Shown: positions 8,262 to 18,146, numbered from the stretch's first letter. The stretch: DNA of 64,000 nt from an uncultured Arsenicibacter sp. (GCF_945952095.1 NZ_CAMFHL010000003.1:27674-91673), one strand, 5' to 3'. Numbers and translations: made by a program. Notes: generated by a model from the letters alone, not told the origin.

Positions 8262-9626
8262 TTAACCAATCGTCGGTGTATCGAGTTCGGCGAGGGAGGC
8301 GAGGATTTCCTCCTGCGTGACTTCGTGCTCAACCAGTTTACCGGACAGGTACTGGTCATAGGCCGCCATGTCGAAGTGGCCGTGGCCGCACAGGTTAAAC
8401 AGAATAGTTTTGCTCTTGCCTTCCTCTTTGGCAATCTCTGCTTCCCGGATAGCAGTCGCAATCGCGTGAGTGGCTTCCGGCGCCGGGATAATGCCCTCGG
8501 CACGGGCAAACTTAATGCCGGCGTCGAAGCATTCGAGCTGTTTAAGCGCCTGGGCCTCAATGAGACCATCGTTCAGCAGCTGACTCACAATGGCCCCGGC
8601 TCCGTGGTAGCGAAGGCCACCGGCATGGATCGGTGCCGGGATAAAGTTATGGCCCAGCGTGTACATCGGCAGGAGCGGGGTCATGCCGACAGTATCGCCC
8701 AGATCGTAGCGAAAGACACCACGGGTTAGTTTCGGGCAGGAGGCCGGCTCGGCCGCAATGCAGCGGACGTTGCCCTTGCCTTCGAGATTATACCGCAGAA
8801 ACGGGAACGCAATACCCGCAAAGTTGGAGCCGCCACCGAAGGGAGCCACGACAATATCGGGGAAGTCGCCGGCCTGCTCCAGCTGTTTGATGGATTCCAG
8901 ACCAATCACGGTCTGGTGCATCAACACGTGGTTCAGTACCGAGCCGAGGGCGTATTTTGTGTTGTCGTCCTGCATGGCCAGTTCAACGGCCTCCGAAATG
9001 GCAATGCCCAGGCTGCCCGGCGAATCAGGGTCCTGCGACAGAATTTTCCGGCCGGATTCGGTACGGGTAGACGGCGACGGGTAAACGGTTGCCCCCCACG
9101 TGTTCATCATCATTTTCCGGTAAGGCTTGCCTTCGTAGCTGGCCTTAACCATGTAGACTTCACACTCAATGCCGAACAGCTGGCAGGCAAAGCTCAGGGC
9201 GCTTCCCCACTGACCGGCGCCGGTTTCGGTCGTAATCCGTTTCACGCCTTCCTGCTTGTTGTAGTACGCCTGCGGGATGGCGGTGTTCGGCTTGTGCGAC
9301 CCGGCGGGACTTACCCCTTCGTATTTATAGTAGATTTTAGCGGGCGTATCCAGCATTTTCTCCAGCCCGTATGCCCGGAACAGCGGGGTTGGCCGCCAGA
9401 TTTTGTACATCTCCCGGACTTCATCGGGGATCGATACCCACTTATCACCGGATACTTCCTGCTTGATAAGCTCCATCGGGAACAGCGGCATCAGCATCTC
9501 GGGGCCAATCGGCTCTTTGGTGCCCGGATGTAGCGGCGGCAGTGGTTTGTTGGGCATATCGGCCACGATGTTGTACCACTGTTCAGGGATTTCGGCTTCA
9601 GACAAGGTGTATTTTTTCTGTGCCAT
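8262..9626 (-). CDS. trpB: TrpB-like pyridoxal-phosphate enzyme (TrpB2 type)
   Basis: The type-2 tryptophan synthase beta chain, converting indole (or indole-like nucleophiles) plus L-serine to tryptophan with PLP. At 454 residues it is longer than TrpB1 (about 400), and the N-terminal extension with PLPPLHPGTKEPIGPE is typical of TrpB2. The PLP lysine is K112 in GSHKPNTA, the glycine-rich phosphate loop is APFGGGSNFAG, and TETGAGQWGSA is the substrate loop. The ATG at 9626 (MAQKKYTLSE) is chosen over a longer reading frame starting at 9695 because homologues begin there. No trpA lies beside it; lone TrpB2 genes are common, and the cellular function is often tryptophan salvage. Confidence 0.92.
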   Translation of the reverse strand: MAQKKYTLSEAEIPEQWYNIVADMPNKPLPPLHPGTKEPIGPEMLMPLFPMELIKQEVSGDKWVSIPDEVREMYKIWRPTPLFRAYGLEKMLDTPAKIYYKYEGVSPAGSHKPNTAIPQAYYNKQEGVKRITTETGAGQWGSALSFACQLFGIECEVYMVKASYEGKPYRKMMMNTWGATVYPSPSTRTESGRKILSQDPDSPGSLGIAISEAVELAMQDDNTKYALGSVLNHVLMHQTVIGLESIKQLEQAGDFPDIVVAPFGGGSNFAGIAFPFLRYNLEGKGNVRCIAAEPASCPKLTRGVFRYDLGDTVGMTPLLPMYTLGHNFIPAPIHAGGLRYHGAGAIVSQLLNDGLIEAQALKQLECFDAGIKFARAEGIIPAPEATHAIATAIREAEIAKEEGKSKTILFNLCGHGHFDMAAYDQYLSGKLVEHEVTQEEILASLAELDTPTIG

Positions 9627-9720
9627 TCGGTTTACTGGTTTAAGGGTAATAGTTTCGTTTTCCGATCCGGACGGGTGTCGGATCCTGCGGCCCAATTTAC
9701 CAATAAACCCGACTCAGAGA

Positions 9721-10125
9721 ATGCAAATCAGAGAAATATCAGCAGCCGACACCTATGCGCTTCGTCATCCGGTACTATGCCCCGACCAACCGATTGATTT
9801 TGTGAAAGTTCCGGACGATGCAGCCGGACGGCATTACGGTGCGTTTCTGAACGATACTTTAGTTGCTGTGATCTCACTTTTTCTGCAAAACGGCGAAGCC
9901 CGGTTCCGCAAGTTTGCCACCCATCCGGATCAGCAGGGCAACGGCATCGGCACGGCCCTGCTGAATCACGTTTTCACTGAAGCGCGCCGCCTGGGCGCAC
10001 ACCGGATCTGGTGCGATGCCCGGCTGTCGGCGGCCGCTTTTTACCGCCGGTTCGGCATGCAGCCAGCGGGTGATGTGTTCTGTAAAGGTCCGGTTCCGTA
10101 TGTAAAATACGTGCTGGATTTGTAA
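9721..10125 (+). CDS. GNAT family N-acetyltransferase
   Basis: A 134-residue single-domain GNAT acetyltransferase. The acetyl-CoA loop is seen as KFATHPDQQGNGIGTALLNHVF (conserved Q/R-x-x-G-x-G/A pattern), followed by AHRIWCDARLSAAAFYRRFGM, the usual C-terminal Tyr-containing strand-helix. The ATG at 9721 gives a standard N-terminus (MQIREISAAD); a longer in-frame opening would run into the divergent trpB. It is transcribed divergently from trpB with about 95 bases between starts. Substrate not predictable. Confidence 0.88.
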   Translation: MQIREISAADTYALRHPVLCPDQPIDFVKVPDDAAGRHYGAFLNDTLVAVISLFLQNGEARFRKFATHPDQQGNGIGTALLNHVFTEARRLGAHRIWCDARLSAAAFYRRFGMQPAGDVFCKGPVPYVKYVLDL

Positions 10126-10181
10126 CGGGTATGTGACGTTATACTCAGAAAACCGAACCAAACAACCGGCAGGCAGTTAGA

Positions 10182-10272
10182 GGAATAAATAATGGATAAT
10201 GTGAAATGAATAATGTAAAACGAAGCACCAACCATCGGGCTTTTGACGACACACATTATTCATTGTTCATTT
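10182..10272. repeat. AATAATG-rich inverted repeat
   Basis: The left part carries AATAATGGATAATG and AAATGAATAATG (10182-10215); the right part is the inverted ACATTATTCATTGTTCATTT (10251-10272). The same words recur at 21955-22084. It lies upstream of the sugar dehydrogenase gene. Confidence 0.6.
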
Positions 10273-10285
10273 AAATTTTCGCTCA

Positions 10286-11608
10286 ATGGATATGAAAAAA
10301 TACCTGCTGATGGCAATGCCTTTGGCTGCCCTGTTAACCGCTTGCGGCGGGAAAAAGAACAGCGAGACAACCAGCGACTCTACCGCTACAACCGCCTGGA
10401 CGCCCGAAGCACCGCAGCTGCCAGCCCCCGACGAATCAAAATCGCAGAAGAAATTCAGTAATGTAATCGGCTGGCCGGAGGGTAAAACACCGGTGGCGCC
10501 GGAAGGCTTTGTGGTCACCGAATACGCCCGCGATCTGGTGAATCCGCGCTGGATGTACGTGGCGCCCAACGGCGATGTACTGGTTGCAGAAGCCAATACG
10601 GAGCAGAAAGGCCTGAAAAAAATCGGATCGGTGTTGTCGGGTAAGGCGAACTCGCAGCGGCTGGGGGCAAGCGCTAACCGCATTACCTTGTTCCGGGATA
10701 CCAACAAGGATGGCAAGCCGGATACAAAAACAACGTTTCTGGAGGGGCTGAACCAGCCGTTCGGGATGCTGATTGTGGGGAATACCTTTTATGTTGCCAA
10801 TACCGACGGGCTCATGAGTTACCCGTATCAGGAAGGGCAGACCAAAATCACCGGGGCCGGTAAGAAAATACTGGAGCTGCCGGCGGGCGGTTATAACAAC
10901 CACTGGACACGCAATTTGATTGCTAATGCCGATGGCAGCAAGATTTACATCTCGGTCGGATCGGGCAGTAATGTGGCCGAACACGGGATGGATAACGAAG
11001 TACGGCGGGCGGCTATTCTGGAAATTAACCCCGACGGGACCGGCGAGCGGATTTATGCCAGCGGCCTGCGTAATCCGGTGGGCATGGACTGGTATCCGGG
11101 CAGTAAAACGTTATATACGGCTGTTAATGAACGCGATGAACTTGGCGACGAACTGGTGCCGGACTACCTGACCAGCGTGAAAGACGGCGCATTCTATGGC
11201 TGGCCGTATTCGTATTATGGTCAACATGAAGACCCGCGCCGTAAAGGCGAACGCCCTGACCTGGTCAAAAAAGCACTCTTGCCGGATGTACCGCTGGGAT
11301 CCCACACGGCTTCACTGGGGCTGGCTTTTTACGATCAGAACGCGTTTCCGGCCAAGTACCATAATGCCGCATTTATCGGTCAGCACGGCTCCTGGAACCG
11401 GAGCGCGCTGGTTGGCTATAAGGTCGTTGCCGTTCCGTTTGTGGACGGCCATCCGAATGGCAAACCCGAAGATTTTCTGACCGGATTTGTAGCCAATGAT
11501 AAAGATGTCTATGGCCGGCCGGTTGGTGTAACGGTTATGCCCGACGGGTCGATGCTGGTGGCCGATGATTCGGGGAACCGTATCTGGCGCGTAGCGGCTG
11601 CCAAATAA
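10286..11608 (+). CDS. PQQ-dependent sugar dehydrogenase-like (sorbosone dehydrogenase family) lipoprotein
   Basis: A 440-residue lipoprotein with a type II signal peptide (LAALLTAC lipobox at about residue 20) and a six-bladed soluble glucose/sorbosone dehydrogenase propeller. Characteristic stretches are GFVVTEYARDLVNPRWMYVAPNGDVLVAE, FLEGLNQPFGMLI, NHWTRNLI, ASGLRNPVGMDWYP, the NERDELGDELVPDY block, and the closing VMPDGSMLVADDSGNRIWRV. The family oxidises aldoses or other polyols with PQQ, probably here at the outer membrane or periplasmic face. An ATG two codons downstream (10292) is an equally possible start. It is followed by a terminator and appears monocistronic. Confidence 0.85.
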   Translation: MDMKKYLLMAMPLAALLTACGGKKNSETTSDSTATTAWTPEAPQLPAPDESKSQKKFSNVIGWPEGKTPVAPEGFVVTEYARDLVNPRWMYVAPNGDVLVAEANTEQKGLKKIGSVLSGKANSQRLGASANRITLFRDTNKDGKPDTKTTFLEGLNQPFGMLIVGNTFYVANTDGLMSYPYQEGQTKITGAGKKILELPAGGYNNHWTRNLIANADGSKIYISVGSGSNVAEHGMDNEVRRAAILEINPDGTGERIYASGLRNPVGMDWYPGSKTLYTAVNERDELGDELVPDYLTSVKDGAFYGWPYSYYGQHEDPRRKGERPDLVKKALLPDVPLGSHTASLGLAFYDQNAFPAKYHNAAFIGQHGSWNRSALVGYKVVAVPFVDGHPNGKPEDFLTGFVANDKDVYGRPVGVTVMPDGSMLVADDSGNRIWRVAAAK

Positions 11609-11632
11609 GCCGGTAATAAGGCAACAATGCAG

Positions 11633-11661
11633 AAACGGGGTCAGGCGATCCCGTTTTTTTT
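11633..11661 (+). terminator. Intrinsic terminator
   Basis: AAACGGG/CCCGTTT arms with a 10-base loop and a T-run end the sugar dehydrogenase transcript. The T-run touches the stop codon of the convergent MFS gene. Confidence 0.75.
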
Positions 11662-12874
11662 ATGCATACCGGCGGGATAACCACCAGTAGCCCGTGGCTG
11701 AAACCAGGCACAACCCCATCATAACCGTCCACAACAGACCAAAACCTGCCGTTGTCACAATCAGCGAGCCAAGGGCGGGACTCGTCACCTGCGCCAGTGC
11801 AAACGCCATCGAGTGCAGGGCCAGGTATTGTCCCCGCGTCTGCGGCGTCGACCGGCTGACGGCAAAGGATTGCAGAAAGGGGTGGGTCAGCATTTCGCCG
11901 AATGTGGTAATGATCGTAAACACCAGCGCAATGCCTGCCAGCGGGGTAATCAGCAGGACAAGGTAAGAGAACCCGGTCAGCAGTACGCCGGTGCAGATAA
12001 TCAGGGTTTTATGATGTGCGAACTTTTGTTCAATCGTGTAAACCAGCGCCATCTCAATAATCACGATCAGGATGCCGTTCAGGGCCAGCAGCATGCCGAT
12101 CTGTGATTCATCCAGCAGGAGCTTTTCCTTAAAATACAGCGGAATCAGGCTGAACAGCAGCAGAAACGAAATGGCGTAAAGTAAGGTACAGCCGGTGAAA
12201 CCCAGAAAATAGCGGTCTTTGTAGGGCGATTGGGCCGGACTCACCTCAGTTGTAGCCGTGGCATGTTTAGTGCCGGTCGCTATACGGGCAGGTGGAGGCA
12301 GGAAAAAACGCAGTACGGCCGCTGCGGCAATGCAGGTGAATCCATCGGCCCAGAACAACAGGCTGTAGTCGATGCTGGCCAGGTAACCGCCGAGTCCGCC
12401 GCCGACCGACCAGCCCAGGTTAATCGCCAGCCGGTTCAGCGAGTAGGCCCGCGTCCGGTTATCGGCATGGCTGTAATGGGCAATGGCCGCCGAATTGGCC
12501 GGCCGGAAGGTATCGCCGAGCAGCGTAAAAATAAAGGCACTGGCACAGATGGCGTAAAAGTTGCTGACATACTGGAGGCCCAGCAGAAAAACGCCGCCCG
12601 CAAACAGACTGATTAACTGCACATAGTAAAAGCCGAACCGATCCGTGAGCTTACCGCCCAGAAACGTGCCGACAAAGGCACCGGTACCATACACGGCCAT
12701 GACCACCCCCGCCTGTGAAACCGAAAAATGCAGGTGCTGTGTCAGGTACAGCGTCAGGTAAGGCAGAACCATAGTGCCGCAGCGGTTGATAAGCATAACC
12801 CCTGACAAAAGCCAGACAGACGGTGCCAATCCTGTATAAGCGTTGCGGTAGAGACGTAATGTGCGGGCAATCAT
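11660..12874 (-). CDS. MFS transporter
   Basis: A 404-residue major facilitator superfamily permease with twelve hydrophobic segments. The typical MFS loop 2-3 motif is seen as GTFLGGKLTDRFG near residue 75, and the second half begins after a charged central loop around 200-215. The closest type is the MdtH/multidrug or sugar-efflux-like group (FTLLGDTFRPANSAAIAHY, with the conserved acidic/proline motif in TM4). Substrate not predictable from sequence. It is convergent with the sugar dehydrogenase gene and divergent from the SusC gene. Confidence 0.85.
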   Translation of the reverse strand: MIARTLRLYRNAYTGLAPSVWLLSGVMLINRCGTMVLPYLTLYLTQHLHFSVSQAGVVMAVYGTGAFVGTFLGGKLTDRFGFYYVQLISLFAGGVFLLGLQYVSNFYAICASAFIFTLLGDTFRPANSAAIAHYSHADNRTRAYSLNRLAINLGWSVGGGLGGYLASIDYSLLFWADGFTCIAAAAVLRFFLPPPARIATGTKHATATTEVSPAQSPYKDRYFLGFTGCTLLYAISFLLLFSLIPLYFKEKLLLDESQIGMLLALNGILIVIIEMALVYTIEQKFAHHKTLIICTGVLLTGFSYLVLLITPLAGIALVFTIITTFGEMLTHPFLQSFAVSRSTPQTRGQYLALHSMAFALAQVTSPALGSLIVTTAGFGLLWTVMMGLCLVSATGYWWLSRRYA

Positions 12875-13100
12875 GCCGCAAAGGTCGGTTTTTCAGCGAC
12901 AATCCAAAACACCCCGTCCCGTCCAATCGTCACAAAACCGCCCGTCTGGTTATCGGTAAATTGGAATTAAACAAATACAATGTATTGCAAAGAATAGATA
13001 CAAAATTAGTTTCGCCGGTCCTGTTGCTTCACATTCGCTTAATACGTAAATCGCATAACAACACATCAGGTTGTGCTAATCTATCTTTATTGTTATACCT

Positions 13101-16100
13101 ATGACAAACAAGTACTTACCTTGTTACAGGCCCGTACAATGGCTCATGGCGTTACTGCTGCCATTGTTAGTATCAGGCCAGTTGTGGGCGCAAACCCAGC
13201 GCACCACGTTTAAAGGACGCGTTACCGACAGGAACGGGCAGGGAATCCCAGGAGTCACGGTACAGGTTCAGGGCACCTCGCTCGGTACAGCTTCGGATGC
13301 AGACGGGAATTATTCATTTGCCGGTGCAGTACCGGCCGGTCAGGCAACACTTGTGTTCAGTGCCGTTGGCTATGCACCGAAGAAACAGAGTGTGGCGATT
13401 GGCAGCGCCGAGACCATTACGACTGATGTCAGTCTGGGCGAAGATGTTATGAATCTGGATGAGGTGGTGGTAACGGGATCAACGATTCAGACGACACGCC
13501 GGGAGCTTGGTAATGCGATCAGCACGATCAAGGGACAGGATCTGACGCAGTCGGGGTCGGCAGGGTTGCTGAACTCACTGCAGGGCAAAGTGCCGGGTGC
13601 ACAGATTACCCAGAACTCGGGTGATCCGGCCGGTGCGCTGTCGGTGCGGTTGCGCGGGATCAAGTCGCTGATTGGGTCGTCGGACCCGCTGTATGTAATC
13701 GACGGGGTCATTGTCAGCAATGCCAGCGTAAACGTGTCACAGATTGCACTGGCCAACGACATCGGACAGGCCAACCCGGGCCAGAACCGGCTCGCCGACC
13801 TGAACCCGAATGATATCGAAAGCATCAATGTCATCAACGGGGCGGCGGCCGCTGCTCAGTACGGGTCGCGGGCGGCCAACGGCGTCGTGCTGATTACGAC
13901 CAAACGGGGGCAGACCGGGGCACCGAAAGTGTCGGTTTCGTTTGGCTTTAACATCAACGAACTCCGGAAGAGCGTCCCGATCAATACCTATGGCAAACAG
14001 TTCGGTACTGCGGCCCTGCGTCTGCATACCATTGGTGCAGCAACGGCCGGCGGCGCGGTAACAACGACGGCGTTTTACCGTGATGGACAGCCGACTAACC
14101 TGGCGACCAACCTGGTTGACGTAACCCGCTACAATTACTTCGACCAGATTTTCCGGACCGGCTATGGCACGGATGATGCCGTGTCGGTGTCGGGAGGCCG
14201 CGACAATACCCAGTATTTCGTCTCGTTCAACTACCTGAAAAACGAAGGGATCATCAAAGGCACGGATTTTACCCGCTACAACCTGCGGGCACGGGTCGAT
14301 CAGCGGCTGGCAACGTGGGCCAAGCTGTCTGCGGGGCTGAGCTATGCCAACAGCTTCTCGAACGAAAAGGCCAACGGCAACGTATTCTACAGTCCGATCA
14401 ACGCGGTAAACATCACCAATAACCTCTGGGATCTTACCCAGCGGGATGCTTCGGGCAACCTGAAAGCCGTTGAACCAACGCGGGTAAATCCGCTCTCGAC
14501 GATTGAAGACATGAAGTTTACCCAGGCCGTGAACCGGACCATCAGCGATGTACAGCTGAACCTGACACCGGTCAAGGGTCTTAGCATCGATTATATTCTG
14601 GGTGTAGATACCTACGGGCAGGTTGGTAAAAGTTATATCCGGCCCTACCCGTATCAGGCGCAGGCTGGTTTACCGGCAGCCCGATACCCGCTGGGCTTTG
14701 CCGCTACGGCCAACAATACCGTGCTGTTGCTGAACTCCGACATCAACGCGAGTTACGAACAGACGTTTGCCGAGAAATTTAAGTTTAACGCCATTGTCGG
14801 GTTCAACTACCAGTTCAGCCAGCAGGATTATTCGATTGCGTCGGGTCAGAACCTGTCGCCGTTTATTGAGACCGTGGCCGGTGCCGCCAGCACGACGGTG
14901 CAGGCCAACTACGTGCTCGACCGGTATAACCTGAGCGGTTATTTTGCACAGGCGACGCTGGGTTACCGGAATCTGGCTTTCGTGACGGCCGCTGTCCGCC
15001 GCGACCGCTCGTCGAAGTTCTCGGCTACGGAGACCAATCAGCTGTATCCGAAATTGAGCGGCTCGCTGGTACTGTCGGATTTTGACTTCTGGAAAAATTC
15101 AGGCCTGAGCAAGGCGTGGAACGGGGCGAAATTCCGTGTCAGCTACGGCGAGGCCGGTAACCTGTCGGGTATTGGCTCCTACAGCCGGTTCTACCAGTTC
15201 AGTCCGGTTGGTTTCCTGGGTAAAAACACAATTGTACCGGGCACTACGCTTGCTAACCCGCGCGTACGGCCGGAGCGCATGGCCGAGCTGGAAGGCGGGG
15301 TTGACCTCTCGTTTCTGAATAACCGCCTGGGCATTGGTATTACGGCCTACAAGCAGAACATCAAGGATCTGGTCGTGAACCGCGTCCTGGCACCATCGTC
15401 GGGCGGGTCAAGCATCGTGAATAACGTGGGTACGATGGAAAACAAAGGGATGGAAATTATGCTGGACGTAACGCCGGTAAAAACCAGTGATTTCAGCTGG
15501 GACTTTACGGTGATTTTTAACCGCAACCGTAACAAGGTACTGTCGCTGGGCAGTCCGGTGATTGCCATTGATAATGCGGCCGGTGCGCCGGTTTATTTGC
15601 TTCAGGGACAGCCGGCCGGCGTATTCTATGGTACGACCTATGCACGGGATGCAAAAGGAAATCTGCTCTTAACCGATCAGGGTTTTTCGCAGCAGGAGCG
15701 TGGTGTACAGACAACCGGCTCAACAACCTATACACCATCCCGCCGCGCCGACGGACAGCCGGACTATTCGGCCCCGACGGTTAACGTGATTATTGGTAAT
15801 CCGAATCCGAAATGGACCGGCTCGTTTAACACAAACCTGAGCTACAAGCGGGTTGGCCTGCACATTCTGCTTGATGCGGTGCAGGGCGTCAGCGTGTTTA
15901 ATGCCGACAAACGGACACGTCAGGGGGTTGGTATCGGCGATTATGCCGAAAAAGAACTGAAAGGTGAAATTTCGAGAGGCTATATCTTCTCGATTTATAA
16001 TACGCAGGAATGGCGGGTAGATAATGGCTCATTTGTGAAGCTGCGGGAGATTTCGCTGAGCTATGGCTTGCCGAAACTGGTGAAAAGCATGAGCAACTTT

Positions 16101-16262
16101 ACGGTTGCACTGGTTGGCCGTAACCTGATCTCATGGGATAACTACAACGGTTTTGATCCGGAGACCAATGCCGGCGGGACAACCGATCTGTTACGGGGTG
16201 TCGATTTCGGAAACGTACCGATCCCGCGTACGTATCAACTCAAACTTTCAGCGACTTTCTAA
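13101..16262 (+). CDS. SusC/RagA family TonB-linked outer membrane protein
   Basis: A 1053-residue outer membrane importer. Domain order: signal peptide (ends about residue 30, LLVSGQLWAQ), carboxypeptidase-D-like beta-sandwich (FKGRVTDRNGQGIPGVTVQVQG), the TonB-box region LDEVVVTG, plug domain (PLYVIDGVIV, then AAAAAQYGSRAANGVVLITTK), and a 22-strand barrel ending in an aromatic residue (LKLSATF). It couples with the SusD lipoprotein encoded 2 bases downstream to bind and import oligomers, most often glycans or peptides. No glycoside hydrolase or sensor is encoded next to the pair, so the substrate cannot be inferred. Confidence 0.96.
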   Translation: MTNKYLPCYRPVQWLMALLLPLLVSGQLWAQTQRTTFKGRVTDRNGQGIPGVTVQVQGTSLGTASDADGNYSFAGAVPAGQATLVFSAVGYAPKKQSVAIGSAETITTDVSLGEDVMNLDEVVVTGSTIQTTRRELGNAISTIKGQDLTQSGSAGLLNSLQGKVPGAQITQNSGDPAGALSVRLRGIKSLIGSSDPLYVIDGVIVSNASVNVSQIALANDIGQANPGQNRLADLNPNDIESINVINGAAAAAQYGSRAANGVVLITTKRGQTGAPKVSVSFGFNINELRKSVPINTYGKQFGTAALRLHTIGAATAGGAVTTTAFYRDGQPTNLATNLVDVTRYNYFDQIFRTGYGTDDAVSVSGGRDNTQYFVSFNYLKNEGIIKGTDFTRYNLRARVDQRLATWAKLSAGLSYANSFSNEKANGNVFYSPINAVNITNNLWDLTQRDASGNLKAVEPTRVNPLSTIEDMKFTQAVNRTISDVQLNLTPVKGLSIDYILGVDTYGQVGKSYIRPYPYQAQAGLPAARYPLGFAATANNTVLLLNSDINASYEQTFAEKFKFNAIVGFNYQFSQQDYSIASGQNLSPFIETVAGAASTTVQANYVLDRYNLSGYFAQATLGYRNLAFVTAAVRRDRSSKFSATETNQLYPKLSGSLVLSDFDFWKNSGLSKAWNGAKFRVSYGEAGNLSGIGSYSRFYQFSPVGFLGKNTIVPGTTLANPRVRPERMAELEGGVDLSFLNNRLGIGITAYKQNIKDLVVNRVLAPSSGGSSIVNNVGTMENKGMEIMLDVTPVKTSDFSWDFTVIFNRNRNKVLSLGSPVIAIDNAAGAPVYLLQGQPAGVFYGTTYARDAKGNLLLTDQGFSQQERGVQTTGSTTYTPSRRADGQPDYSAPTVNVIIGNPNPKWTGSFNTNLSYKRVGLHILLDAVQGVSVFNADKRTRQGVGIGDYAEKELKGEISRGYIFSIYNTQEWRVDNGSFVKLREISLSYGLPKLVKSMSNFTVALVGRNLISWDNYNGFDPETNAGGTTDLLRGVDFGNVPIPRTYQLKLSATF

Positions 16263-16264
16263 TC

Positions 16265-17569
16265 ATGAAAAAATACATTCTCATCCTCTCGCTGCTGGCG
16301 CTGACACTGACGCAGAACTCCTGTACGCAGGAATACCTGAACCCCAGCACCGCCAGTCAGCCGCAGGTAGTCAGCTCGACCGACGGGTTAATTACGCTGT
16401 GTAACGGCTTGCAATACCGGTTCACTACGGGTGGCGCTGCCAGTGTGCTGTATACCAGCATGGCCATCGGCGGGTTGTCGACCAAAGAGCTGACCGTACT
16501 GAACGTGGGGAACCTCGACGAGTTTAACCTCAGCGTGGGTGCCGGTTCGGTGTCGCGCGGTAATGGTACGGTAACCAACATCTGGACCCGTTGCCAGCTG
16601 GTGCGGGCCAATGCCGATCTGGTGCTGGCCAACGCCGGTAATGCGGCCGATGCGGGCACAAAGGCCGGTATTGTGGCGTACGCGTCGGTTTTCCGGGCGC
16701 TGGCACTGGGCACACTGGCCCAGTTCTTTGAGCAGGCTCCGATCACTACCGCCGAAAACGCACCGTTTGTTGACCGGGCTACGATCCTGAAAGAAGCCAT
16801 TGCGACGCTGGAAAGTGCGGCCACGCAGCTTAACGGGGCAACGGTAACGACAACGTTCACGGATAAGATTGTGCCGGGCATTGATCTGGCTAATACAATT
16901 CAGGCCCTGATTGCCCGGTACAGCCTGTTTGCCGGTGACTACGACAAGGCTTTGGCCGCTGCCGGTAAGGTTGATCTGACGAAGAAGTCGGTGTTTAACT
17001 TTGATGACAATACACGGAATCCGGTATTTGAAGCGGCGTTCGGCAACAAAAACGTGTTTGAGCCTACGAACGCGACCCTGGGCCTGACCGGTGATTTAGC
17101 GCCGAATGCGGCTGATAAGCGTTTGTCATTCCTGGTTCGTTCCAATCCGACGGCCACGCAAAACCTCGGTACGGGATTCTATACCGCCAACAATGCGGCG
17201 GTGCCGGTTTATACGCCGGGCGAAATGCTCCTGATCAGAGCCGAAGCCTATGCGCGCAAGAGTGATCTGACCAATGCCGTAACGGAGTTGAACAAGGTAC
17301 TGACGAAAACGGCTGCACAGGATATTTACGGAATTGGTGCTGCCCTGCCAGCCTATGCCGGAGCACAGACGCAGGCGGCCGTGCTGACGGAAATCCTGCG
17401 CAACCGGAACATTGAGCTGGCCTTCACTGGCTTACGGCTGGAAGACAGCCGCCGGTTTGGTCGTCCGGGTCCGGGCGCTGCCGGTTCAGAACGTAACCGG
17501 AACTTCATGCCGTATCCACGGACAGAAGCGGATAACAACACGAATACACCGAAAACCGATCCGCAATAA
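16265..17569 (+). CDS. SusD/RagB family nutrient-binding outer membrane lipoprotein
   Basis: The partner of the SusC gene, separated by two bases. A lipobox (LTQNSC, Cys near residue 20) marks export to the outer membrane surface. The tetratricopeptide-like alpha-helical scaffold is visible in AYASVFRALALGTLAQFFEQAP and in the C-terminal MLLIRAEAYARKSDLTNAVTELNKVL plus RNIELAFTGLRLEDSRRFGRPG, a signature of the family. At 434 residues it is shorter than many SusD proteins (about 500-550), so the ligand-binding loops may be reduced. It is followed by a terminator, making a two-gene operon. Confidence 0.95.
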   Translation: MKKYILILSLLALTLTQNSCTQEYLNPSTASQPQVVSSTDGLITLCNGLQYRFTTGGAASVLYTSMAIGGLSTKELTVLNVGNLDEFNLSVGAGSVSRGNGTVTNIWTRCQLVRANADLVLANAGNAADAGTKAGIVAYASVFRALALGTLAQFFEQAPITTAENAPFVDRATILKEAIATLESAATQLNGATVTTTFTDKIVPGIDLANTIQALIARYSLFAGDYDKALAAAGKVDLTKKSVFNFDDNTRNPVFEAAFGNKNVFEPTNATLGLTGDLAPNAADKRLSFLVRSNPTATQNLGTGFYTANNAAVPVYTPGEMLLIRAEAYARKSDLTNAVTELNKVLTKTAAQDIYGIGAALPAYAGAQTQAAVLTEILRNRNIELAFTGLRLEDSRRFGRPGPGAAGSERNRNFMPYPRTEADNNTNTPKTDPQ

Positions 17570-17615
17570 AATCCGGATCAATCATTCCATATTCCGATAT
17601 TCCGATATCCCGTAC

Positions 17616-17644
17616 GGGCGACCCCACGTGGTCGCCCTTTTTTT
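17616..17644 (+). terminator. Terminator made from a GGGCGACC/GGTCGCCC palindrome
   Basis: Arms GGGCGACC (17616-17623) and GGTCGCCC (17630-17637) surround CCACGT and are followed by seven T. This is the end of the susCD operon. The same GACCCCACGTGGTC core occurs in the repeat at 59103-59123. Confidence 0.85.
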
Positions 17645-17702
17645 GCTATTTAGGCCGTGATCGCCCTTTTTTATAGTTCTGGTGTGGGTTAATGGATTGC
17701 CC

Positions 17703-18146
17703 TTAATTCTTCACCACCAGTACCACCCCGAGAATAATCAGCAGGATACCCAGCATCCGCCAGCCATTGACCGCATGTTCGCGGAAGCCTACCCAGCCAT
17801 AATGTTCAAGCACGACCGCCGCCAGTAACTGGCCCGCCACGCTGAGACTGAGCAGGTTGGTCGGCCCGATTTTCGGCACCGAAATAATCACCGAGCAGAC
17901 GTAGAAGACGCCCAGCAGCCCACCTGTCCATTTCCACCAGCTGACCTGCCGGAGCACCTCCAGCGAAGGCAACGGGCTGCCAATTGTGAATTGCAGCAGC
18001 AGCAGCGACAGAAAACCACCCCCGAATGAGCCGACGGCGGCCAGCAGCGGATTTTGCAGGGCAAGCCGGAGCTGCGAGTTTACCCCCGACTGTGTGCTGT
18101 TGGCGATACCGGTCAGAAAGGCAAGAATGTAGTAGATGAATGACAT
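17703..18146 (-). CDS. YdcZ/DUF606 family small membrane transporter (DMT superfamily)
   Basis: A 147-residue membrane protein with five hydrophobic segments, the half-size arrangement of the YdcZ (DUF606) branch of drug/metabolite transporters. Markers are the N-terminal GIANSTQSGVNSQLR loop, the VGSFGGGFLSLLLL helix, GGLLGVFYVCSVI, and the terminal WRMLGILLIILGVVLVV helix. Members usually work as homo- or heterodimers. Substrate unknown. It is convergent with susCD and transcribed alone. Confidence 0.88.
   Translation of the reverse strand: MSFIYYILAFLTGIANSTQSGVNSQLRLALQNPLLAAVGSFGGGFLSLLLLQFTIGSPLPSLEVLRQVSWWKWTGGLLGVFYVCSVIISVPKIGPTNLLSLSVAGQLLAAVVLEHYGWVGFREHAVNGWRMLGILLIILGVVLVVKN

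Noticed and set aside
12823..13104. 93-codon plus-strand open frame before the SusC gene
   Set aside because: Overlaps the start of the MFS gene in antisense and the SusC leader; no signal or family features.
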